A stretch of 23,613 nucleotides of DNA from a virus: positions 1-23,613 of the IMG/VR virus record IMGVR_UViG_3300048925_000024; one strand, written 5' to 3'. The stretch's first letter is position 1; each line of letters begins with the position of its first letter. Position numbers and translations under genes: made by a program. A model generated the notes under the pieces. It was not told the DNA's origin, searched no databases, and saw only the letters and a program-made list of their open reading frames with translations. Positions 8,565 to 16,368 of the stretch are shown here, piece by piece.

Positions 8565-8584
8565 GAAATCCGGCATTAAGCCGG
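8565..8584 (-). terminator. Weak hairpin between tail terminator and tail tube genes
   Basis: A CCGGC/GCCGG 5-bp stem with a 5-nt loop is followed on the minus strand by ATTTCTTGTTTC, an interrupted T-rich tract. It could be a weak terminator or an mRNA end protecting the abundant tail tube message. Confidence 0.4.
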
Positions 8585-8610
8585 TCAGTTGTGGGGCATC
8601 AGAGAGGGAA

Positions 8611-9021
8611 TCAGTTGGTAATGTCTGCCCGATAATTCAGGCTGACAGGAACGGTGTAGGACACAGGTGTAGAAACGCCGCGGAATATGCCAGGCGCGCT
8701 GCTAATCAAACAGGTAAAGTCTTTGCCTGCAATTTCCTGCCCCTCGGGGAACAATTCCGCAACTCTGCCCGCCAGGGCAACGACCGAGGTACGGCCGGAG
8801 CCGGCTGGCGCCACGACATTAATCTGGTACACGCCAGAATAAATCCGGCAGCGCAAGCCGAGATCGATTGTTCGCGGCGTAACGGGCATATCGTGAACGG
8901 CCAGGTACATCTCGTTAGCAGGAGGTGTAAACGGCACGTTCTCCCATGCAACCGAAATGCCCTCGGCATCAGCCCAGGCACCCAGTCTGGCTGCCAGTGC
9001 AGATGCAATATCAGGAATCAC
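8611..9021 (-). CDS. Tail terminator protein (DUF4128-like, U position)
   Basis: A 136-residue protein resembling the DUF4128 tail-terminator group, which caps the tail tube and joins it to the head. It begins MIPDIASALAARLGAWADAEG, with the family-like VAWENVPFTPPANEMYLAVHDMP and RIYSGVYQINVVAPAGSG and a C-terminal SYTVPVSLNYRADI. The start is a GTG whose last two bases overlap the stop of the upstream neck protein (GTGA), implying coupled translation. The location directly before the tube gene supports the role. Confidence 0.85.
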   Translation of the reverse strand: MIPDIASALAARLGAWADAEGISVAWENVPFTPPANEMYLAVHDMPVTPRTIDLGLRCRIYSGVYQINVVAPAGSGRTSVVALAGRVAELFPEGQEIAGKDFTCLISSAPGIFRGVSTPVSYTVPVSLNYRADITN

Positions 9022-9602
9022 TTAGTTACCTCCCTGACAGCTTCCTCAAAGAAGCGTTGAAACTCAGCTGCAGTTATGCGGACCATGCCGCCCGGAGCCT
9101 GTGTGGAATGCCCCATTTCAAGCGGGTAGGCATAGGGCACGTTGTTGCAGAAATAAATGGCCTTCATCCCGACTTTGAAGAGCGACAGCGTGTAGTTCCC
9201 GGCCGCTTTTGTCAGATCACCTGTCTTATCAACCCGGCCTGTCTCGTCAGTCGTTGGCGCATCAAAGGACACCTGCCAGTTACCGCGAAAGCGTCCGCCC
9301 GTATACCCCGGCGGTGCTTTGATATCCATCCCATCCACCACCCGGGCTTTTTTCTTCAGTCGCCCGGTTTTGGTCAGGTTATCGGGATTGGCCCGCTGCG
9401 CCTCGTTGTGGTCGTAAACAGCGCGATTATAGGAAACGGCTGTCTGGTTAACTTCCCACAACTCCGGGTTGCCCACTGGGGACATCAACACCAGCTGGTT
9501 AAGAATTTTGATTCCGACGGCGCGCACCACTGCTTCCTGATTCGTTTTCGCCTTATTAACGAAAGCCGCGATTTCAGCCAGGAAAGCCGCGTTCTCGCCC
9601 AT
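9018..9602 (-). CDS. Head-tail joining (HK97 gp10-like) protein
   Basis: A 194-residue basic protein with the features of the HK97 gp10/neck family: an N-terminal helix with ENAAFLAEIAAFVNKAKTNQEAVVRAVGIKILNQLVLMSPVG, then GRFRGNWQVSFDAP, and near the end IYFCNNVPYAYPLEMGHSTQAPGGMVRIT. The GNW...NNVPYA..LE.G pattern is typical of this family. The protein probably acts at the head-tail interface before tail attachment. It begins one base after the stop of the preceding gene and ends overlapping the tail terminator start. Confidence 0.88.
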   Translation of the reverse strand: MGENAAFLAEIAAFVNKAKTNQEAVVRAVGIKILNQLVLMSPVGNPELWEVNQTAVSYNRAVYDHNEAQRANPDNLTKTGRLKKKARVVDGMDIKAPPGYTGGRFRGNWQVSFDAPTTDETGRVDKTGDLTKAAGNYTLSLFKVGMKAIYFCNNVPYAYPLEMGHSTQAPGGMVRITAAEFQRFFEEAVREVTK

Positions 9603-9603
9603 G

Positions 9604-9954
9604 CTAAGCCCTCAGTTGCGCTTTGTAGCAGAGCACCACAGCGCCAGGTTTCACCGGGTTAGGTTTAACTACACGGTGGCTTACGCCGTCCACGTCGATC
9701 AGATCGCCGATTTTCATTTCCTGCTCTGCCGTAAAAACGATCTGCACGTCACCGTTAATGATGACCGTTCCATCAATTTCACCTGGCGCGTATTCGGTCT
9801 TCACGCCCACAGCAGTAAAACGGACCGCTTCAGTTTTATGCTCAACGCCGCCGATAACCGTTACCGAACCTTTACGGGTGACGTTGTACGTCGCGCCGTA
9901 CTGCCTGAGCATGCGGGTCGTTCTGGCCAACATACGTTGGTAATCAATCGCCAT
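9604..9954 (-). CDS. Head-tail connector / stopper-like protein
   Basis: A 116-residue protein between the first connector gene and the gp10-like gene, the usual place of the head completion (stopper) protein. It has a short helical N-terminus (MAIDYQRMLARTTRMLRQYGATYNVTRKG) followed by strand-rich sequence with IGDLIDVDGVSHRVVKPNPVKPGAVVLCYKAQLR, suggesting a small beta-barrel like other phage head-closure proteins. The assignment rests on position and fold-like pattern; I do not recognise a named family with certainty. The ATG lies two bases after the upstream stop codon. Confidence 0.75.
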   Translation of the reverse strand: MAIDYQRMLARTTRMLRQYGATYNVTRKGSVTVIGGVEHKTEAVRFTAVGVKTEYAPGEIDGTVIINGDVQIVFTAEQEMKIGDLIDVDGVSHRVVKPNPVKPGAVVLCYKAQLRA

Positions 9955-9955
9955 A

Positions 9956-10438
9956 TCAGGCCCTCTCTACAAATGCATTGATGGCGTAACCACGACCACC
10001 AGCGAGGTCGCCCAGCAGCGCCATAACGGCAGGATAGGACGGTGTGAAGACTTCACCATCTGCGACCGCATAGGTCATGGTTACAGCACCTTCCACACGT
10101 TCAGTTTTCACAGCGGCTTCACGAACGCTTGAAAGCAGATCGCCCTCAATCGCCTCGATAGCCAGCATGCATTGTGCGGTAATAAGCTGCCGCGGCACCT
10201 GGTCAGGCGGGAAATCGTGTCCATCCAGAATGACGTTCACACGTGGCCAGGCCAACGGCTGTCGAGGGTCGGCTTTGGAACCTACCCAATCAAGCCCTTC
10301 CAGATAGTCCATCGCCTTAGTCAATAACGGCGCGAGCTTTTCAGGCAACTCAATCGCTCTCAGTTCGGCAAACGATCTCAGATCGTCTTCGCTGGCGTAA
10401 CTGTTAACGTCAGCGGCGGTGATATCGGTATTAATCAT
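9956..10438 (-). CDS. Head-tail connector (DnaT-like annotated family)
   Basis: About 160 residues from the ATG at 10438; the frame is also open to an ATG at 10471, but that codon is buried in a perfect hairpin (10454-10471), while the inner start has GGA seven bases upstream. The sequence (DITAADVNSYASEDDLRSFAELRAIELPEKLAPLL, then AMDYLEGLDWVGSKADPRQPLAWPR, and TAQCMLAIEAIEGDLL) matches the phage family often annotated as DnaT-like ssDNA binding protein, which occupies the head-tail connector position in siphovirus head operons. I infer a structural joining role, because its place is immediately after the capsid gene; a DNA-binding role is not supported by anything visible. Confidence 0.83.
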   Translation of the reverse strand: MINTDITAADVNSYASEDDLRSFAELRAIELPEKLAPLLTKAMDYLEGLDWVGSKADPRQPLAWPRVNVILDGHDFPPDQVPRQLITAQCMLAIEAIEGDLLSSVREAAVKTERVEGAVTMTYAVADGEVFTPSYPAVMALLGDLAGGRGYAINAFVERA

Positions 10439-10453
10439 CTGAGCATCCGTAGA

Positions 10454-10471
10454 ATGGGGCTTACGCCCCAT
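10454..10471 (-). promoter_or_regulatory. Perfect hairpin in capsid-connector junction
   Basis: ATGGGGC and GCCCCAT form a 7-bp stem closing a GTAA tetraloop, a GNRA-type loop. It lies four bases after the Ig-domain stop and is not followed by a T run, so it is not a classical terminator. It would hide the upstream ATG of the connector frame and may stabilise or separate the capsid mRNA. Confidence 0.6.
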
Positions 10472-10474
10472 CGG

Positions 10475-10762
10475 TTAGCCAGCGGCGGGCGCGGTGAAGG
10501 TGATTTCCTCACTGGATTTAGCAATACCATCAACAGTACCGGTGACCGTAAAGGTTCCGGCCGTATCAGAGGTGAGTTTGACCGTCGCCCCGCCTGCAGA
10601 ACCGGTCTGAGAACTGGCCGTGCTCAGCGTGCCGCCTGTGGATGTCCATGCGACGGTTTTACCGGATACACCGGAGCCATTCAGTGTGTACTTCAGAGAA
10701 ACAGTTACCGCATCGATGCTGTCAGCGGTTGCGGAGGTTTTATCCGCTGACAGCGTTACTCC
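10475..10762 (-). CDS. Ig-like (Big_1-type) domain extension of the major capsid protein, by -1 frameshift
   Basis: A 95-codon open frame in the -1 phase relative to the capsid gene, beginning at its last codons and ending in TAA at 10475-10477. It contains no ATG, GTG or TTG, so it is unlikely to be translated by itself. The product starts GVTLSADKTSATADSIDAV and continues with GVSGKTVAWTSTGGTLS, then GGATVKLTSDTAGTFTVTG, the pattern of bacterial Ig-like domain 1 as in invasin-like proteins. A slip at the G-run before the capsid stop would give a capsid-Ig fusion of about 411 residues. Ig-like domains added to phage capsid or tail proteins by frameshift are known; they are thought to sit on the virion surface and bind weakly to cell or carbohydrate surfaces. 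Function here is inferred. Confidence 0.85.
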   Translation of the reverse strand, partial: GVTLSADKTSATADSIDAVTVSLKYTLNGSGVSGKTVAWTSTGGTLSTASSQTGSAGGATVKLTSDTAGTFTVTGTVDGIAKSSEEITFTAPAAG

Positions 10763-10765
10763 CCC
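10718..10765 (-). promoter_or_regulatory. Predicted -1 frameshift signal: G-run plus stimulatory stem-loop
   Basis: The capsid gene ends GCG GCG GGG GAG TAA. The slip heptamer would be G GGG GAG (10759-10765); the Gly tRNA can re-pair perfectly one base back, and the next -1 codon is GGA. After a 4-nt spacer comes a perfect 11-bp stem, GCTGTCAGCGG (10744-10754) with CCGCTGACAGC (10718-10728), around a 15-nt loop. The stem spans the stop-codon vicinity and lies within the Ig frame. Confidence 0.8.
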
Positions 10766-11709
10766 GCCGCGGATCCCAGCTTAATCAGCACGCCAGCCGT
10801 AGATTTGTTGCTGGTGAAGTGCTTCTTCCAGTTACCTGCAGTGCCGATTTTGGTCAGGTCTGGGTTATCGCCTTTGGAGGTATCCCAGCTGTAACCCAGC
10901 AGGTCGACATTCACCACGCCTTCAGCGCGATAGCCAACCGCAAGGTTTTCCTGATCGTTGATATCGTAGGAACGGAAGCCCGGCGCCTGAGATTCGGTGA
11001 CGGTAACCGCTCCGGCCACCAGCCCAAGGATCGCATCAGCGTCCATAGTGTCGGTAACCAGTACAGGTTTACCCAGCGTGCCCGGCTGCCCGCCGTAAAC
11101 CACAACGCCTGCTTCTTCGTAGATTTTGTTGGCAATCGCCTCATCCACGATGTCGAAGTAAGTGGCGGAGTGCATAACGAAGAGCACCACACGGTTGAAC
11201 TTATCGCCGTATTTACGCAGGCCGCGCGTCAGGGTCTTCTTACCGTCTGTTTCGATATCGGCGGTGACTACCATATCCGCGTTGGCGCCAATAGCTGCCG
11301 TCAGCGCCTTCAGGCCGTATTTCACGTAGCCTTCTAGCGTCGCGTCAGCCACATCAGTGCCGATTACTTCGGAAAACTCGTCAACCGAGCGGCCGCGGCG
11401 TTTGAACGCTTCTTCAGTAGTTTCGTATGGACCGTATTTCCACGGCGCTTTGACGGATACTGCTTCACCGGCGCCAATCTTCTTACCCGTCACCTTTTCG
11501 GTGGAGTTAACATCACGCGATTCAATAGAGCCGCCCACCTTGTAGAACGCACGCTTGCGGAAATCGCCTTCAATCAGCTCGTTATCCAGCAGGATCGCGC
11601 CGTTGGAGGACGCGTTGAAAATAGCCAGGTTGTCCTGGCGGCGCTCGAGGAAAGCGGTCTGTGCCAGGTCGTCATAAATGATCAGGTCACTATTAACAGT
11701 GGTAGACAT
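10756..11709 (-). CDS. Major capsid protein
   Basis: A 317-residue protein (zero-frame form) that I read as the major head subunit, probably of HK97 fold. It begins MSTTVNSDLIIYDDLAQTAFLERRQDNLAIFN and contains RAFYKVGGSIESRDVNSTEKVTGKKIGAGEAVSVK and FVMHSATYFDIVDEAIANKI, a pattern common in coat proteins of siphoviruses with DUF4055 portals. It follows the scaffold-like gene and precedes connector genes, as expected. The ATG at 11709 has an upstream AGGG. No protease gene or cleaved N-terminal region is evident. The 3' end carries a frameshift signal that would add an Ig-like domain to a fraction of copies. Confidence 0.93.
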   Translation of the reverse strand: MSTTVNSDLIIYDDLAQTAFLERRQDNLAIFNASSNGAILLDNELIEGDFRKRAFYKVGGSIESRDVNSTEKVTGKKIGAGEAVSVKAPWKYGPYETTEEAFKRRGRSVDEFSEVIGTDVADATLEGYVKYGLKALTAAIGANADMVVTADIETDGKKTLTRGLRKYGDKFNRVVLFVMHSATYFDIVDEAIANKIYEEAGVVVYGGQPGTLGKPVLVTDTMDADAILGLVAGAVTVTESQAPGFRSYDINDQENLAVGYRAEGVVNVDLLGYSWDTSKGDNPDLTKIGTAGNWKKHFTSNKSTAGVLIKLGSAAGE

Positions 11710-11720
11710 GGGTTAATCCC

Positions 11721-12491
11721 TTATTTCGGAAGTTTGAGGAAGGCCTGCTGGCCATGCTTACGGATGTAGTCCGCTTTATCACTGGCGCTCATTTCTGAAC
11801 GTTTCAGGATGCCACCGCCACCGGGCTTGTGTCCGCCCGCGCCAGTACCTTCAGCGCGAGGGAATAGGTGCGGGGCCGTCTCTTTGAGAGACTCCGCCCA
11901 TTCGAGGGGGGTCAGCGGGGTTTTGCCATCTTTACCGAACAGAACATCGCCATTTGCATCAACTGCTACGGCCTCGCCTTCGTCGTTGAGCTGGAATGTG
12001 CCTTTGGCACGCAGGATCAGATCGTCTGATGCTTCCGGCAGCGCGCCTGTCTTCGCGGCTGCAGCTCGGATTGCATCACCCAGGACGCGGTCCCGGAATT
12101 TGTTGGAGAACGCTTCGGCTTTGTCCGCGCGTTCGTTTGCTGCTTTAATCTTTTTATCGACATCAGCACGCAGGCGCTCGGTGCGCTTATCGAGCACCTC
12201 ATCAATTTTTCCGGCGGCGATAAGCTTCGCCTCTTCGTCGTCAGAAAAACGCTGCAAGATGCCGCGCACCGCGTCTGGATCGATACCTTCAAATCGGGAC
12301 AGGTTTTCTTTCTGCTGTTTAATGGTGCCCAGCAGTTCGCTATTTTTCGTTTTGAGGCCAGTGACTTCGCTGGTCACGCGCTCATCAATCAGCTTCTGGA
12401 TTTCAGGAGTGATTTCGATACCACCGCCACCGCCGCCCTCACCGCCGCTTTCAGGTGCGTAATATTTCAGAAGCATGTTTCGAATTAACAT
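11721..12491 (-). CDS. Capsid scaffold-like protein
   Basis: A 256-residue acidic, coiled-coil protein directly before the capsid gene, the usual place for a scaffold. The start is the ATG at 12491, preceded by GAGGGGAAATT; the longer open frame upstream would run through a terminator and is rejected. A Gly-rich segment (about residues 16-24) is followed by a long heptad-rich region (about 28-135) with KTKNSELLGTIKQQKENLSRFEG and KIKAANERADKAEAFSNKFRDRVL. The C-terminus is basic (SEMSASDKADYIRKHGQQAFLKLPK), a typical capsid-binding end of scaffolds. The role is inferred from sequence type and position. Confidence 0.85.
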   Translation of the reverse strand: MLIRNMLLKYYAPESGGEGGGGGGIEITPEIQKLIDERVTSEVTGLKTKNSELLGTIKQQKENLSRFEGIDPDAVRGILQRFSDDEEAKLIAAGKIDEVLDKRTERLRADVDKKIKAANERADKAEAFSNKFRDRVLGDAIRAAAAKTGALPEASDDLILRAKGTFQLNDEGEAVAVDANGDVLFGKDGKTPLTPLEWAESLKETAPHLFPRAEGTGAGGHKPGGGGILKRSEMSASDKADYIRKHGQQAFLKLPK

Positions 12492-12525
12492 AATTTCCCC
12501 TCGGGATTTTGCCGGGCCTCGCCCA

Positions 12526-12552
12526 TAAAAAAGCCCCGGCGGATGCCAGGGC
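12526..12552 (-). terminator. Intrinsic terminator before the scaffold gene
   Basis: An 8-bp GC-rich stem (GCCCTGGC/GCCGGGGC, one G-T pair) with a 4-nt loop and six T on the minus strand. It stands between the MuF-type gene and the scaffold-like gene. Confidence 0.87.
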
Positions 12553-12571
12553 GTGGAGTAAGATGTGATTG

Positions 12572-13669
12572 TTAGTTGTCTGCGCCTGAGAGCTGCTTCA
12601 GACGTTCCAGGCTGATCCATTCGCCTTTGTCTGTAAACATATCAGCCAGGTCTATTTCCCCCGCGCGGAACAGACGTCCACGCTCGGCACCCAGAACCTG
12701 ATCCTGGCGTTGTGCCGACTGGCGTGCGAGCCATTCCAGATACGAGGTTTTCCCCGGTACCTGTCCATCCATGCTGGCACGAGTCCCCTCGTCCATCTCG
12801 TCGATATCGATGCCGAGTTCGCGCCACGACTTGAGGATCAGGGTTTCGGTAGAACGGCAGCAGAAATGAATCTTCCCGGGTCCCTGTAGGTAAGGCACCT
12901 TATGCCCGACCGGTTTGTTATCCAGGGTGTAGCGCAGCAGGTCACGAATAATGCAGTCGTGGCTGGTTTTATTGTCCAGCGTAGACAGCCACTGCTTACC
13001 TTTTACGATATCGCTGTTGGCACTGGTGAAGCTGTTGCGTGCTGTGGCAGCCAGATGATTCACGGCTGTTTTAGCGATGCTGGCGGCGTTTGCCCTGCTC
13101 ATCTGCAGCGCGCCGTCGCGATAGTCTTTGTTGGCGTGGCCGCGAACACTGCGCGCGATTGTTTCTACCGTGTCGCCGGTAAGATACCCCCTGCGGACGG
13201 CGTTCACGATCCGCGCCAGCCTGTCCGATTCCAGATTCTCCGCCCACTCACTCAGCAGCCTCCCCTGAAAGGGCTGCGCCATCGCCGCGGCATACACCAT
13301 ATCGGCGGTGATGCCCTGCAGCGGATAGTGAGACAGGACCTGTGAAGGCAGAAGGGAATCGAACAGGCTCATCTGATAACTGGCCTCGCTCTTTGCCAGC
13401 GCCACCAGCTCATTCTCGAGCCCTGACTGCATGGTGGCTACGGCCTGATGGTTAAGCTCGCGCACGCTGCCCAGTAAACTCTGCAAACGGCTAACGGTGA
13501 AGCTCTCAGGAGGCAATCTGTCCAGCGCATCGAGCAGACGTGCCGACAGGTCAGCATCCGTCTCGTTAAGCAACTTCACCATCCGGTTTGCCACGCCCGT
13601 AGCGTAGCGGCTAATCCAGACGGAATGAGCAATAGCCTCATCCCGCAGGCTTTCGTTCACGGTTGCCAT
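12572..13669 (-). CDS. Head morphogenesis protein, Mu F / SPP1 gp7-like
   Basis: A 365-residue protein immediately after the portal gene. The N-terminal half is helical. The C-terminal half carries the MuF signature: ANAASIAKTAVNHLAATARNSF, then KQWLSTLDNKTSHDCIIRD with the first conserved Cys, and PGKIHFCCRSTETL with the conserved H-x-x-C-R. Members of this family are minor head proteins that bind the portal and in some phages enter the cell with DNA. The ATG at 13669 follows GGGGG. A terminator lies just downstream. Confidence 0.92.
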   Translation of the reverse strand: MATVNESLRDEAIAHSVWISRYATGVANRMVKLLNETDADLSARLLDALDRLPPESFTVSRLQSLLGSVRELNHQAVATMQSGLENELVALAKSEASYQMSLFDSLLPSQVLSHYPLQGITADMVYAAAMAQPFQGRLLSEWAENLESDRLARIVNAVRRGYLTGDTVETIARSVRGHANKDYRDGALQMSRANAASIAKTAVNHLAATARNSFTSANSDIVKGKQWLSTLDNKTSHDCIIRDLLRYTLDNKPVGHKVPYLQGPGKIHFCCRSTETLILKSWRELGIDIDEMDEGTRASMDGQVPGKTSYLEWLARQSAQRQDQVLGAERGRLFRAGEIDLADMFTDKGEWISLERLKQLSGADN

Positions 13670-13670
13670 A

Positions 13671-15059
13671 TTAGCCCCCGGTCAGCGTTGGTGCCTGATT
13701 GCGAAGCGTATCAATAACCTCGTCAGGACTGTCGGCCGGGTCAATGAGATCGAGCTTCTGTAATGCTCGAATCATATCGCTATCGCGCAGCGCACCGGAC
13801 TGCCAGGCATTGACGATTGCCGTCACCATGCCTGACTCGGCAACTTTCGCGATGAATTCCTGGTTGATCGTGTAGCTCGTCGATTCACCCTTGATGCCGA
13901 GATATTTCGCACACCAGCCAAGCGCAAGCGTGTAGGCCTCAGAAACGTTTGAAACACAGATACCGAGCACCGATGTTGATGATGTTTGCTCACCGCTCGC
14001 CTGGGTTGCCGTCTTCGCCGTGGCGTTCTGCTCAATCAGCCGGGCACCCAGCTGCACCATGTAGTCGCGCTTGTTGTCCATGGCCTCCTTAGCCAGCATG
14101 TTGGGCTGCGCCTGGGCGTAACCAAACGAGCCTTCTTTGGGAAGCAAAAGCGGTGATCGGGAACCAATTTTCACGCCCTTCTTCTCGAGGTGATCGCGCC
14201 AGCCGGTATCGAGCCCAGTCATGTACGGCTGCACCTGGCCACAGAACCACACGCTGTCCTCATAATCAGCGCTGTTTCGGTAATGTCCGTGGTTTATCTC
14301 CACCAGCGCAGCCAGCGGTGAATCATCGATAGTGGGATCGTTATTCTGAGCACCGACAAAGGTGAACGGGATTTCGTCCCAGTAGTCCTTTCCTTTCGGC
14401 ATAGGGTGGTACTCACTGTCAACGGCGTAAGTTCCGCTCGCGGCGCCACCAGCCCGGCGCCAAACGCGGCATATGAACCTCCCTTCTTCCAGCGCCAGCT
14501 CGCGGTACTGGATTTCATCCTTGTAAGCGTAACCATCCGGCTCTTCTACACATTCGCGCAGGACCACCAGCACCAGCTGATCGCGTCCGTTAATACGCTT
14601 CGTTCGCCAGTTAATGATGTTCTCTGCCGGATAGCGGAGGATGATTGCTTCGTCGGACTCTTCAGCGTAATCGACGTAAATGCCCTCTCGCGCAACCTCA
14701 AGCACGTTCTCAGCTACCAGCTGCGACTGCTGATAGATGCTGGTACCGGCCCCGTCAGCATTGTCTAACAGGTATTTGAGCTTTTCAGGACCGTTAAACG
14801 TGGGGTCCTTGCGATACGCCATGCCAAGCATGCCGATTTTGGTATTACCGGCTATGGCGTAGAACACCGCGCGGCTCAGATAGTCCTCATTACGTTTGCG
14901 GTTACGCGTGGATTTATCGGTCGGGTCGAGATAAGGAAGGTACTTATTACCCGCTGCCTTTACAGCCTCAGCTCCTTTGCAAAAGTCCCTGAATTTCCGC
15001 CAGGCAGCAGAAGCCGCCCGGTGTTCTGGTCGAACCCAAGTGATGTCGTCGTTTGCCAT
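13671..15059 (-). CDS. Portal protein (DUF4055 family)
   Basis: A 462-residue protein matching the DUF4055 family, which takes the portal position in many lambdoid siphoviruses. Features include the N-terminal AAWRKFRDFCKGAEAVKAAGNKYLPYLDPTDKS, RAVFYAIAGNTKIGMLGMAYRKDP and EDSVWFCGQVQPYMTGLD, and a helical region before the C-terminus (EAYTLALGWCAKYLG). It would form the dodecameric ring through which TerL packages DNA. It starts two bases after the TerL stop (TGATATG) without a strong ribosome binding site, so translation is probably coupled to TerL. Confidence 0.92.
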   Translation of the reverse strand: MANDDITWVRPEHRAASAAWRKFRDFCKGAEAVKAAGNKYLPYLDPTDKSTRNRKRNEDYLSRAVFYAIAGNTKIGMLGMAYRKDPTFNGPEKLKYLLDNADGAGTSIYQQSQLVAENVLEVAREGIYVDYAEESDEAIILRYPAENIINWRTKRINGRDQLVLVVLRECVEEPDGYAYKDEIQYRELALEEGRFICRVWRRAGGAASGTYAVDSEYHPMPKGKDYWDEIPFTFVGAQNNDPTIDDSPLAALVEINHGHYRNSADYEDSVWFCGQVQPYMTGLDTGWRDHLEKKGVKIGSRSPLLLPKEGSFGYAQAQPNMLAKEAMDNKRDYMVQLGARLIEQNATAKTATQASGEQTSSTSVLGICVSNVSEAYTLALGWCAKYLGIKGESTSYTINQEFIAKVAESGMVTAIVNAWQSGALRDSDMIRALQKLDLIDPADSPDEVIDTLRNQAPTLTGG

Positions 15060-15060
15060 A

Positions 15061-16368
15061 TCAGAAAGTGGTGTCCATGGTGATTGAGTATGCCGGTTTC
15101 ACGATCGGGTAATCCTTCACGATGAAGTACCCACCAGCATCATTGGGGTGATCGTTATCAGCTGATTTGTCCGGTTCGCCATTAGCCGCCCAGATTTGCT
15201 GCTCAAGGCTCTCGGTGTAAACCGGGCAATTCTGGACGTTCACAAGGTAGCGGCGCTCGCCGTTAGCGTTGCAGAACATGGCGTTCATCGAGTTAATACG
15301 GTCTTTAACCGGCGGGTTTGCATCATCAACGATGACGCTGAATCCGGCATCGTTAAGCTGGGCAATATCGGTCTTGCTGGCGTTCTGGGATTTGCGGGAG
15401 TCGCCTGAGGCATCCGGGTAGATGTAAATCTCCCGGCTCTTCACATAACGCCCATCCTCATATCGCCAGAACTCTTCCTGGATGCGCTTAATCATCGCCG
15501 GGGTATCATAGACCTTCACCAGTTCACGAACCGCGCGCGGTAGGCCGTTACGCTTTACGTGAACAATCGCGGCCATTTTTCCCACGTTGAAGTCCATACC
15601 GATGAACAGCGGATCCCCATCCTGAATCTCGTCAGAACAGTTATTCAGCTTGCGGTTGAACGTGTGGTAAATGGTCCCGCTGTTGAGGTTGGTGAACTTG
15701 CCGCGAAGATAGGCCTGAATCAGTTCGTCGGGGTAAGAGCTCAGCAGCGACGGGATGTAATCAGGTGGTAGATTCTTCGCATTGTCGAACGTGCTGGCCT
15801 GTATCAGACCGTACAGGGCCGAGAGCTCTGGTTTTTCACGCACCGCCTTCACGAACTGCTGGTAGACGAATTTAAACCCTTCCGGCGTGGTCGTGACGTC
15901 AATACCGTTACGCAGCCCATCAACCTTATAACGCATACGGGCTATGATTTTTCGCCACGCCTGCTGCGCTTTGGCAGCCGCCATGACGTCCAGCTCATCC
16001 ACCATCGCATTACCGATTTTGAAACCGACTATAGAGCCAGGTTTCTCCATCGAACGGCAAATTGTTGTCCCGCGGTACCGTCGCCCCTCGTAGAAGTGAA
16101 CCTCTTTGTTCCCCTCATTGATTTTGACGCTCAACCCCCAGTCAAAGGCCACCTCTTCAATCGTCGGGTAGAAGATGTCGCGGATTTGTGGGTACGTGGG
16201 CGCGAAATAGCCCTGGTTAATCTTCGGGTGTTCCCACATCCCTTTGCAGATGCCGCCACAACCCACCCACGTTTTACCGGAACCGAACCCGGCAACGTAG
16301 GCTTTAAACTTGTGCTTCATCGCGAGGAAGCGCGCCTGAGGAATATTAAGTGTCGGGCTGATCCCCAT
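15061..16368 (-). CDS. Terminase large subunit
   Basis: A 435-residue packaging motor. The N-terminal ATPase has Walker A AGFGSGKT at about residues 26-33 and Walker B AMVDELD at about 122-127. The C-terminal RNase H-like nuclease has candidate metal ligands in GMDFNVG (about 259), IYPDASGD (about 319) and DHPNDAGGY (about 410). The start is the ATG at 16368 because GAGGG lies seven bases before it; an ATG 15 bases upstream lacks a site. The gene overlaps the 3' end of TerS by 23 bases. It cuts concatemeric DNA and drives it through the portal. Confidence 0.95.
   Translation of the reverse strand: MGISPTLNIPQARFLAMKHKFKAYVAGFGSGKTWVGCGGICKGMWEHPKINQGYFAPTYPQIRDIFYPTIEEVAFDWGLSVKINEGNKEVHFYEGRRYRGTTICRSMEKPGSIVGFKIGNAMVDELDVMAAAKAQQAWRKIIARMRYKVDGLRNGIDVTTTPEGFKFVYQQFVKAVREKPELSALYGLIQASTFDNAKNLPPDYIPSLLSSYPDELIQAYLRGKFTNLNSGTIYHTFNRKLNNCSDEIQDGDPLFIGMDFNVGKMAAIVHVKRNGLPRAVRELVKVYDTPAMIKRIQEEFWRYEDGRYVKSREIYIYPDASGDSRKSQNASKTDIAQLNDAGFSVIVDDANPPVKDRINSMNAMFCNANGERRYLVNVQNCPVYTESLEQQIWAANGEPDKSADNDHPNDAGGYFIVKDYPIVKPAYSITMDTTF

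Noticed and set aside
8101-9060. 319-codon plus-strand open frame
   Set aside because: It lies opposite the tail tube and tail terminator genes, which have clear family patterns; it has no recognisable motif and crosses a gene boundary. I read it as an antisense shadow.
10475-10762. Ig-like frame as a separate gene
   Set aside because: No start codon of any usual type occurs in the frame and there is no separate ribosome binding site; fusion by frameshift explains it better. A sequencing indel remains possible, but the adjacent stem-loop argues for recoding.
11809-12462. 217-codon plus-strand open frame ending in a Pro run
   Set aside because: Antisense to the scaffold-like gene; the Ser/Pro/Arg-rich composition and the Pro run are mirror effects of the Gly-rich and charged scaffold codons.
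12492-12620. N-terminal extension of the scaffold-like gene
   Set aside because: The extension would run through an intrinsic terminator and overlap the upstream gene; the ATG at 12491 has a strong ribosome binding site.
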